Shown one piece after another: positions 7,112 to 12,855 of a stretch of 12,855 nt of DNA. The position numbers and the translations under genes are program-made. The stretch's first letter is position 1, and each line of letters begins with the position of its first letter. Source of the DNA: Bacteroidales bacterium (GTDB lineage Bacteria; Bacteroidota; Bacteroidia; Bacteroidales; UBA7960); assembly GCA_007128045.1 (NCBI GenBank), contig SKYG01000183.1, forward strand, positions 1-12,855. Direction: 5' to 3'. Under the pieces are notes generated by a model that was given only the letters and a program-made list of their open reading frames with translations, made no database searches and had not been told where the DNA came from.

Positions 7112-7300
7112 ATGACAATGAGAACTTTTCCCCGTAGCTTTTCTATTCATGTGTTTTCACGTATTGATGGTGAAACAAGTGTTAACCAAGCCTTCTCAGC
7201 TTGTGTAATTCATCCTTTAGCATCACCTATGCTACCATTTCTTTTGGCTATTTGCCTTTCCAGAGAGTATATGTGTATGCGCAGTATGCGCGAACTATAA
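7112..7300 (+). CDS. Possible short leader ORF, 62 aa, Met/Cys-rich (unproven)
   Basis: The ATG falls 7 nt after the 3' strand of riboswitch P1, within an A-rich context (AACATAATGACAATG) that suits Bacteroidota translation starts. The 62 residues contain six Met and three Cys, with a cluster MCMRSM at residues 54-59 just before the stop. I do not recognise a family, and there is no signal peptide or clear domain. A second overlapping frame (7201-7395) is open but has no independent support. Two readings are possible: a genuine leader peptide whose start is masked when P1 forms, or a chance frame within a long untranslated leader. The second remains more likely without conservation data. Confidence 0.22.
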   Translation: MTMRTFPRSFSIHVFSRIDGETSVNQAFSACVIHPLASPMLPFLLAICLSREYMCMRSMREL

Positions 7301-7478
7301 CCTTTACCCCTTTACATCACCGCAAACCATATGCTGCCGGGATGGCAGCCGGGGTACTCATAGCCACTGCGGTAACAAAGCACATTATATTATGATGCGA
7401 AATAAATATGCCGGCGTCATTGTTTAACGTCAAATAATTTAATACCTTATTACTTCATTTTTAAAATATATAAGTACT
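7301..7478 (+). promoter_or_regulatory. Distal part of the metY leader
   Basis: With the short ORF and the 7 bases before it this completes a 374-nt gene-poor stretch between aptamer and metY. GCTGCC (7333-7338) pairs with GGCAGC (7344-7349) around GGGAT, a stable 6-bp hairpin without a U-tract. CGCAGT (7280-7285) could pair with ACTGCG (7366-7371), enclosing that hairpin and competing with a GCGC-AGTAT-GCGC hairpin at 7279-7291. The last 80 bases are AT-rich and probably single-stranded, giving metY an A-rich start region. No promoter box was seen. Confidence 0.4.
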
Positions 7479-8777
7479 ATGTCAACAGAAAAAAAACTTC
7501 ATTTTGATACATTACAAATTCATGCAGGGCAAGAGCCAGACCCAACAACCGGATCACGTGCCGTGCCAATTTATCAAACCACTTCTTATGTGTTCAACAG
7601 CTCAGAACATGGGGCCAATCTCTTTGCTCTAAAGGAGTTCGGGAATATTTATACCCGAATAATGAACCCCACCACTGATGTGTTTGAAAAGCGCATTGCT
7701 GCTTTGGAAGGCGGAGTTGCTGCACTTGCAGTATCTTCAGGTCAGGCCGCTCAGTTTATAGCGCTGAACAACATATTACAGTCGGGCGAAAACTTCGTAT
7801 CAACATCCTTTCTTTATGGCGGCACATATAACCAGTTCAAGGTTGCCTTCAAGAGATTGGGTATTGATGTACGTTTTGCCAAAAACGACAGTGTGGAAGC
7901 GTTCGAAAAGCTCATCGACTCCAAAACAAAAGCATTGTATCTGGAGACTATTGGCAACCCGGAGTTTAACATTCCAGACTTTGAAGCCATCTCCGCACTG
8001 GCGAAAAAACATGACATCCCATTAATTGTAGACAACACCTTTGGTGGGGCGGGATACCTGTTCCGGCCTATCGACCATGGAGCAAATATAGTGGTAGAAT
8101 CGGCCACAAAGTGGATTGGCGGACACGGGAACAGCATTGGTGGGGTCATTGTTGATGCAGGCAACTACAACTGGGGCAATGGAAAATATCCTCAGTTTAC
8201 TGAGCCCTCTGAAGGGTATCACGGGTTGATATTCTGGGATGTCTTTGGCAGCGAGGGTCCTTTTGGCAATATTGCGTTCATCATCCGTGCGCGTGTTGAG
8301 GGGTTGAGAGATTTCGGCCCTGCCCTTAGCCCGTTCAATTCCTTCCTGCTGATACAAGGACTGGAAACCATAAGCCTCAGGGTACAACGCCATGTCGACA
8401 ATGCATTAAAACTGGCCAGATGGCTCGAAAGCCTGCCCGAGGTGGAGAAGGTAAACTATCCTGGACTGGAAAGCAGCCCCTACCACCACCTGGCCAACAA
8501 GTACCTGAAGAACGGTTATGGAGGGGTGCTGTCGTTCGTGCTGAAAGGCAACAAGGAAAACGCCACCAAGCTGGTCGATAACCTCAAGCTGGTCAGCCAC
8601 CTTGCCAACGTGGGTGATGCAAAAACACTCATCATACAACCTTCTGCCACCACCCACCAGCAATTGTCTGATGAGGAACAACTGGCCTCCGGCGTGTTGC
8701 CAAACCAGCTCAGGGTATCTGTCGGAATTGAACATATCGACGATATCATTGACGATTTCAAACAAGCCCTGGCGTAA
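7479..8777 (+). CDS. metY: O-acetylhomoserine sulfhydrylase (O-acetylhomoserine aminocarboxypropyltransferase)
   Basis: A 432-residue PLP enzyme of the Cys/Met-metabolism family. It condenses O-acetylhomoserine with sulfide to homocysteine, the direct-sulfhydrylation route to methionine. YTRIMNPT (58-65) and the SSGQAAQ loop (86-92) are typical. Lys211 in SATKWIGGHG is the PLP-binding lysine, and Asp185 in LIVDNTFGG contacts the cofactor ring. The C-terminal domain has HLANVGDAKTLIIQPSATTH (374-393) and LRVSVGIEHIDDI (411-423). The length of about 430 favours MetY over the shorter cystathionine gamma-synthase and lyase enzymes (about 380-400). The SAM-I riboswitch upstream fits: high SAM should shut it down. 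ATG start with an A-rich leader. hom follows 188 nt downstream on the same strand. Confidence 0.93.
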   Translation: MSTEKKLHFDTLQIHAGQEPDPTTGSRAVPIYQTTSYVFNSSEHGANLFALKEFGNIYTRIMNPTTDVFEKRIAALEGGVAALAVSSGQAAQFIALNNILQSGENFVSTSFLYGGTYNQFKVAFKRLGIDVRFAKNDSVEAFEKLIDSKTKALYLETIGNPEFNIPDFEAISALAKKHDIPLIVDNTFGGAGYLFRPIDHGANIVVESATKWIGGHGNSIGGVIVDAGNYNWGNGKYPQFTEPSEGYHGLIFWDVFGSEGPFGNIAFIIRARVEGLRDFGPALSPFNSFLLIQGLETISLRVQRHVDNALKLARWLESLPEVEKVNYPGLESSPYHHLANKYLKNGYGGVLSFVLKGNKENATKLVDNLKLVSHLANVGDAKTLIIQPSATTHQQLSDEEQLASGVLPNQLRVSVGIEHIDDIIDDFKQALA

Positions 8778-8789
8778 GATGTTATAGGC

Positions 8790-8907
8790 ACCGCGATGGA
8801 TGCATTGTTTATGGAGAAGCCTGCGAACAATAATATGTTTGTTGCTATATATGGTACATACAGCTTATTTGGCGTATCTTTACCAGCAATTTTGCATCCA
8901 TCGCGGT
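8790..8907. repeat. 118-bp element with 15-bp perfect terminal inverted repeats
   Basis: ACCGCGATGGATGCA (8790-8804) is the exact reverse complement of TGCATCCATCGCGGT (8893-8907). The 88-nt interior has no credible gene but contains a small AACAA/TTGTT stem. A further TTGCATCC direct copy lies just outside the right end (8915-8922; compare 8892-8899). No clear target-site duplication is visible. The element fills most of the metY-hom gap. It may be a MITE-like insertion or a long-range stem in the polycistronic mRNA. Confidence 0.75.
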
Positions 8908-8965
8908 TAGTATATTGCATCCGAAACGTGAAAGTCCAAAAACAAACAGGTAATACATTTGCCAA

Positions 8966-10159
8966 ATGACAAATGAGAGCAACAAGCAGGTAATCGGTTT
9001 ATTTGGCTTTGGCGTGGTGGGCGAGGGCCTGTACCACGTGCTAAAAAAAAGCCGTACCACCAATGCTTTTATCAAAAAGATTTGTGTCTTAGACCAGCAA
9101 AAAGAAAGGTCCCTGCCAGGGGCCTGTTTTTGCTTTGAGCCCAACGAGATCATCAAAGATCCGGAAATAAACCTGGTTGTCGAATTAATCAGTGACGATA
9201 AAGCTGCATACCATATCGTTAAGAACGCTTTGATTGCTGGAAAGAGTGTTGTGTCGGGCAACAAGAAGATGATTGCTGAGAACCTGACAGAGTTAATAGA
9301 GTTACAAAAGATGACTGGAGCAGCCCTTTTATATGATGCTTCAGCCTGCGGCAGCATACCTGTTATCAGAAATCTCGAAGAATATTACGACAACGACCTC
9401 TTGCTATCTATCACAGGCATTCTCAATGGCTCGTCAAACTTCATCCTCAGCAGGATATTTTCAGACAACATGGATTATACCCAGGCCCTGGAAATGGCGA
9501 AACAACTCGGCTTTGCAGAAGCTGACCCCAGCTTCGACGTAGATGGCTACGATTCTCTGTATAAATTGGTCATACTTGCCGTGCACGGCTTTGGCGCCAT
9601 CGTTAAGCCGGCCACCGTATTTCACGCAGGGATATCTACCATGAATGCATTTGACATACGGTATGCCAGAGAAAAAGGCCGTAAAATAAAACTGGTGGCG
9701 CAAGCCATCAAGCGCCCTGACAAGAGCTTCTCCATGTTTGTACTTCCCAAACTGGTAGAGCCCGAAGAATATATATATAATGTCGAAAACGAATATAATG
9801 GGGTGATCATTGAAGGAGAATTCTATGAGAAGCAGTTTATGTTCGGCAAGGGAGCAGGCGGATTTCCTACCGGAAGCTCGGTACTATCAGACATTACAGC
9901 ACGACTGCACGGGTATAAATATGAATACAAAAAAAGGATGTATTTTAACATCCCAAAGTATACCAGCAAGGTCATATTAAATATATACGCCAGAAGCGAC
10001 AAACAGGAAGACCTGGATATGTTCGATTTCCTTGAAATCAATGAACGATATGTGTCGAAAACATCGCACTACATAACCGGCAAGGTGTCGTTGGAGACAC
10101 TGCTCCCCCTCAAACAGGAAATTTATAAAAGAAAGGTTTTCCTGGCCTTCACAGATTAG
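8966..10159 (+). CDS. hom: Homoserine dehydrogenase (monofunctional, Bacteroidota type)
   Basis: A 397-residue NAD(P)-dependent enzyme that reduces aspartate semialdehyde to homoserine, the branch point to methionine and threonine. The nucleotide-binding motif GLFGFGVVGEGL is at 11-22. SGNKKMIAE (97-105) takes the place of the usual TANKALLA. GILNGSSNFIL (151-161) and AEADPSFDVDGYDSLYKLVIL (184-204) are the catalytic-domain signatures, including Lys200. GKGAGGFPTGSSVLSDI (294-310) closes the nucleotide-binding half. There is no fused aspartate kinase. The tail (about 330-397) may be a degenerate regulatory domain; I do not see a convincing ACT domain. It follows metY on the same strand and is probably reached by read-through from the riboswitch promoter, which would put homoserine supply under SAM control too. 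ATG start. Confidence 0.9.
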   Translation: MTNESNKQVIGLFGFGVVGEGLYHVLKKSRTTNAFIKKICVLDQQKERSLPGACFCFEPNEIIKDPEINLVVELISDDKAAYHIVKNALIAGKSVVSGNKKMIAENLTELIELQKMTGAALLYDASACGSIPVIRNLEEYYDNDLLLSITGILNGSSNFILSRIFSDNMDYTQALEMAKQLGFAEADPSFDVDGYDSLYKLVILAVHGFGAIVKPATVFHAGISTMNAFDIRYAREKGRKIKLVAQAIKRPDKSFSMFVLPKLVEPEEYIYNVENEYNGVIIEGEFYEKQFMFGKGAGGFPTGSSVLSDITARLHGYKYEYKKRMYFNIPKYTSKVILNIYARSDKQEDLDMFDFLEINERYVSKTSHYITGKVSLETLLPLKQEIYKRKVFLAFTD

Positions 10160-10179
10160 CAACCAGATTGTGATTGAGC

Positions 10180-10226
10180 GTTGAACCTTATAGGTTACGT
10201 GTTGAACCTTATAGGTTATATGTTTG
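10180..10226 (+). promoter_or_regulatory. Tandem dyad operator-like repeats and -7 box of pruA
   Basis: The 18-nt sequence GTTGAACCTTATAGGTTA occurs at 10180-10197 and exactly again at 10201-10218, a period of 21 bp or two helical turns. Each copy contains the dyad AACCT-TAT-AGGTT. The second copy runs straight into TATGTTTG (10219-10226), a good Bacteroidota -7 box. A protein dimer bound at each copy would sit on the same face of the DNA just upstream of the polymerase. The alternative is a two-copy minisatellite like the others in this window. Confidence 0.55.
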
Positions 10227-10246
10227 TTTGTTGGGTAACAAACAAA
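10223..10246. repeat. Perfect 10-bp inverted repeat at the pruA promoter
   Basis: TTTGTTTGTT (10223-10232) and AACAAACAAA (10237-10246) are exact reverse complements separated by GGGT. The left arm overlaps the TTTG of the -7 box, and the right arm ends 12 nt before the pruA ATG. It covers the expected transcription start, which suits a repressor site; as RNA it would be a hairpin only if transcription starts further upstream. Confidence 0.7.
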
Positions 10247-10258
10247 AAGTAACGTAGT

Positions 10259-11902
10259 ATGAACAACGCACAATTTTATTTTGACCGGCCGGGCAACGAG
10301 CCGGCATTTGCTTATACCGAAGGTACTGCTGAACGTCAGAATCTCGAAAGAGAGCTTGCCCGCATGAGTAAGCAGCAGGTAGAAATTCCCCTGATCATTG
10401 GAGGTAAAGAGGTGAGAACAGGCAAGACCGGTACGGTCGTGATGCCCCACGACCATCAGCATGTGCTCGCCACCTATCACAAGGCCGGTGAAAAAGAAGT
10501 ACGCATGGCCATAGAAGCAGCCCTTGAAGCGCACAAGCAATGGGCTATCATGTCATGGGTAGAGCGGGTTTCCATAACCCTTAAGGTTGCAGAGCTAATA
10601 TCGAAGAAGTACCGCTACCTGCTAAATGCCGCCACGATGCTCGGTCAGGGCAAGAATGCCTATCAGGCAGAAATCGACGCAGTATGTGAAACCATAGATT
10701 TTATCCGCTTCAATGCACATTACGTTTCTGACATCTACAACGATCAGCCACATTCAGAAACAGGCAACCTGAACCGTATTGAATACAGGCCCCTGGAAGG
10801 CTTTGTATTTGCCGTAAGCCCTTTCAACTTCACAGCGATTGCTTCAAACCTGGTGCTGGCTCCTGCCGTAACTGGGAACACCGTTGTATGGAAGCCCGCC
10901 GGAACAGCGCTTCTGTCAAACTACTACCTGATGAACATATTTAAAGAAGCAGGTGTACCTGATGGGGTGATAAACTTCATCCCGGGATCGGGAAGCATGA
11001 TAGGAAACATTGCCCTGAAACACAAAGACCTGGCAGGTGTACATTTTACCGGTGGCACCAATACGTTCAACCACATCTATAAAACTGTCGCCAATCATAT
11101 AGAACACTTTAAGTCATATCCGCGCCTGGTGGGAGAAACCGGTGGTAAAGACTTCGTCGTAGTACATCCCTCTGCCGATGCCGATGAAGTGGCAACAGCA
11201 CTTGTGAGAGGCGCTTTCGAATACCAGGGACAAAAATGTTCTGCCGCTTCCAGGGCATATATTCCTGTATCAAAATGGGACTCGATCAAACGGCGCATCA
11301 ACAGAAACATGAAGCTGATCCAACAGGGAGACCCCAAAGACTTCTGCAACTTTGTGAATGCCGTTATTGATGACAAAGCTTTTGACCGTATCATGGGCTA
11401 TATCGAAAAAGCCAGATCATCATCTGATGCTGAGATCATCTTCGGAGGTAAAGGCGATAAGTCAACAGGTTACTATATTGAGCCCACCGTGATACTGGCG
11501 AAAGACCCTCACTTTATAACCATGGAAGAGGAGATTTTCGGGCCGGTATTGACCATTTACCTGTATAAAGATGAAGATTTTGAGAAGACCCTTGAGTTGT
11601 GTGACCAGACTTCACCCTACGCCCTGACTGGCTCCATCTTCAGCAAAGATCGTTATGCCACGGTGAAAGCCTGCGCTACCTTGCGCTACGCTGCCGGAAA
11701 CTTCTACATGAACGACAAACCCACTGGTGCCGTGGTAGGCCAGCAACCTTTCGGGGGTTCCAGACAATCGGGAACCAACGACAAAGCCGGTTCATACCTG
11801 AACCTTCTGAGATGGATCAACCCACGTACCATCAAAGAAACTTTTCTGCCGCCTACAGACTTCCGGTATCCGTTTATGCATGAGAAGAAATGCGGTTGTT
11901 AG
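10259..11902 (+). CDS. pruA: L-glutamate gamma-semialdehyde (1-pyrroline-5-carboxylate) dehydrogenase
   Basis: A 547-residue aldehyde dehydrogenase of the stand-alone P5CDH (ALDH4) type. It oxidises glutamate semialdehyde to glutamate with NAD+, the second step of proline breakdown, also used in arginine/ornithine breakdown. Asn190 in SPFNF is the oxyanion-hole residue, Glu293 in GETGGKDF the general base and Cys327 in GQKCSAASR the nucleophile. EEIFGPVLTIY (424-434) and QQPFGGSRQSGTNDKAG (495-511) complete the ALDH signature, the latter being typical of P5CDH. The length of about 545 is normal for the single-domain form; no proline dehydrogenase is fused or adjacent. The C-terminus ends in KKCGC, a Cys-containing tail after the usual end. 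The upstream 99 nt holds tandem dyads and an inverted repeat, suggesting dedicated control. The 3' end overlaps the convergent asparaginase gene by 29 bp. Confidence 0.93.
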   Translation: MNNAQFYFDRPGNEPAFAYTEGTAERQNLERELARMSKQQVEIPLIIGGKEVRTGKTGTVVMPHDHQHVLATYHKAGEKEVRMAIEAALEAHKQWAIMSWVERVSITLKVAELISKKYRYLLNAATMLGQGKNAYQAEIDAVCETIDFIRFNAHYVSDIYNDQPHSETGNLNRIEYRPLEGFVFAVSPFNFTAIASNLVLAPAVTGNTVVWKPAGTALLSNYYLMNIFKEAGVPDGVINFIPGSGSMIGNIALKHKDLAGVHFTGGTNTFNHIYKTVANHIEHFKSYPRLVGETGGKDFVVVHPSADADEVATALVRGAFEYQGQKCSAASRAYIPVSKWDSIKRRINRNMKLIQQGDPKDFCNFVNAVIDDKAFDRIMGYIEKARSSSDAEIIFGGKGDKSTGYYIEPTVILAKDPHFITMEEEIFGPVLTIYLYKDEDFEKTLELCDQTSPYALTGSIFSKDRYATVKACATLRYAAGNFYMNDKPTGAVVGQQPFGGSRQSGTNDKAGSYLNLLRWINPRTIKETFLPPTDFRYPFMHEKKCGC

Positions 11903-12855
11903 TCATTTCACCCCTAAGTGAAATCTGAAAATATTTTTTCAGCCGATCGTGTGGATAGCCGTTGCCAAGCAGGTACATCAGCTTGGTAACGGCTGCCTCT
12001 GTGGTCATGTCAAAACCACTGACAACGCCAACCTGCTCCATACCTACACCCGTCTTGTATTTACCCATATCTACCGTACCCCCCTGACATTGCGTTATAT
12101 TACAGACCAATACACCACGATCAACAGCTTCTTTCAATGCTGCCAGAAACCATCCTGCAGTAGGTGCATTGCCTGTTCCATACGTTTCCATCACAATGGC
12201 CTTTAGCCCCCCTATCGACAATATTGACCTGACAACATGTTCGTTTATTCCGGGGAACAATTTCAATATGGCAATATTGGTATCCAGTCTGGTGAAAATC
12301 CTGAACTCTTGCTCAGGTGGATGATGGATAAACCCCTCATTGTAAATTATCTGTACCCCAGCATGTGCCAAAACAGGATAGTTAACCGATCTGAAGGCCT
12401 CAAAATGTGCAGCATTGTACTTGTGTGTACGGTTACCCCGGTAGAGTTGGTATTCAAAATAAACACATACCTCGGGCACAACGGCACGGCCATTCTTTTG
12501 GGCAGCAGCAATCTCTATGGCAGTGATGAAATTTTCCTTGCCATCGGTACGGATCATCCCTATGGGCAGTTGAGAACCCGTGAGAACCACGGGCTTCGAA
12601 AGGTTCTCCAGCATAAAACTGAGCGCAGAAGCGGTATACGCCATGGTGTCAGAGCCATGCAATATCACGAAGCCGTCGAAACGTTCATAGTGCAATTCAA
12701 TAAGTTCTGCCAGGCGCACCCATACAGCCGGTTCCATATCAGACGAGTCAATAATAGGGTCAAAAGATATACTATCGATATGGTAGTTGAATTTTTTTAT
12801 CTCCGGGATTTGACTTGTCAGATGCTTAAAGTTAAAAGGATTCAACGCACCAGTA
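11874..12855 (-). CDS. ansA: Type I L-asparaginase, N-terminus beyond the window
   Basis: A partial gene encoding asparagine hydrolysis to aspartate and ammonia; type I enzymes are usually cytoplasmic. The frame stays open to the window edge, where it reads TGALNPF, the segment just after the TGGTIG motif of complete family members. The codon at 12845 is an internal Leu (TTG), not the start, so the first catalytic Thr lies outside. Counting from that Leu, the visible signatures are DSSDMEP (33-39), HGSDTMAYTASALSF (63-77), TGSQLPIG (89-96), RTDGKEN (99-105), RGNRTHK with the catalytic Lys142 (136-142), ETYGTGNAP (220-228) and QCQGGTVDMGKY (252-263). The second triad reads Gly-Ser-Asp rather than the usual Gly-Thr-Asp. 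The normal C-terminal LRGEMT is followed by about 9 extra residues encoded antisense to the end of pruA. Confidence 0.9.
   Translation of the reverse strand, partial: TGALNPFNFKHLTSQIPEIKKFNYHIDSISFDPIIDSSDMEPAVWVRLAELIELHYERFDGFVILHGSDTMAYTASALSFMLENLSKPVVLTGSQLPIGMIRTDGKENFITAIEIAAAQKNGRAVVPEVCVYFEYQLYRGNRTHKYNAAHFEAFRSVNYPVLAHAGVQIIYNEGFIHHPPEQEFRIFTRLDTNIAILKLFPGINEHVVRSILSIGGLKAIVMETYGTGNAPTAGWFLAALKEAVDRGVLVCNITQCQGGTVDMGKYKTGVGMEQVGVVSGFDMTTEAAVTKLMYLLGNGYPHDRLKKYFQISLRGEMTNNRISSHA

Noticed and set aside
7333..7349. Riboswitch-controlled intrinsic terminator
   Set aside because: The 6-bp stem is followed by a G-rich sequence, not a U-tract.
7112..7395. A single small protein joined by frameshift from the frames at 7112-7300 and 7201-7395
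   Set aside because: No recognisable family spans the junction and there is no slippery site; two chance frames in a leader explain it as well.
8406..8965. Minus-strand open frames over the end of metY and the metY-hom spacer
   Set aside because: They are shadows of metY and its downstream spacer with no domain signal or supported start.
12843..12845. TTG as the start codon of the asparaginase
   Set aside because: The frame continues upstream as TGAL to the window edge, and the essential N-terminal TGGTIG segment would be missing.

Overview
The window looks like chromosome from a member of the Bacteroidota. This rests on promoter boxes of the TAnnTTTG type (clear at 5581-5588, 6957-6964 and 10219-10226), mostly A-rich rather than Shine-Dalgarno leaders, a Bacteroidota-style PabB, TatC and homoserine dehydrogenase, and a gamma-alpha fused KorA. 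Eight long genes, one short ferredoxin gene and one SAM-I riboswitch can be supported. I see no transposase, phage, toxin-antitoxin, CRISPR or defence gene, and no tRNA or rRNA. The coding content is ordinary core metabolism; the unusual material lies in the spacers.

Layout. 1-352 is a gene-free block of repeats: AGCGCTGA motifs, a 7-bp hairpin and a 46-bp tandem array. On the minus strand, from 5351 down to 353, are korA-korB (2-oxoacid:ferredoxin oxidoreductase, 1 nt apart), pabB (TTG start) and a small outer-membrane beta-barrel protein. A 55-residue 2[4Fe-4S] ferredoxin runs divergently from korA and is the obvious electron-acceptor candidate. It is followed by a 77-nt three-tier hairpin, then tatC, then an 8-bp minisatellite. 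Next comes the methionine block: a promoter, a SAM-I riboswitch (7001-7104), a 374-nt leader with a possible Met/Cys-rich short ORF, metY, a spacer with a 15-bp perfect inverted repeat, and hom. After hom, a 99-nt spacer packed with dyad symmetries leads into pruA (P5C dehydrogenase). The 3' end of pruA overlaps the 3' end of a convergent type I asparaginase gene that runs off the right edge.

How the genes fit together. KorAB with the ferredoxin is a low-potential redox module. hom makes homoserine, and MetY converts O-acetylhomoserine plus sulfide to homocysteine. The SAM riboswitch ties the metY transcript, and hom by read-through, to SAM supply; no metX lies between metY and hom. PruA yields glutamate and asparaginase yields aspartate, the precursor of the homoserine pathway. 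PabB feeds folate, which methionine synthesis also needs.

The best candidates for undescribed biology are the metY leader, the nested hairpin at 5833-5909, the inverted-repeat element at 8790-8907, and the dyad cluster in front of pruA. No complete new multi-gene system is evident.
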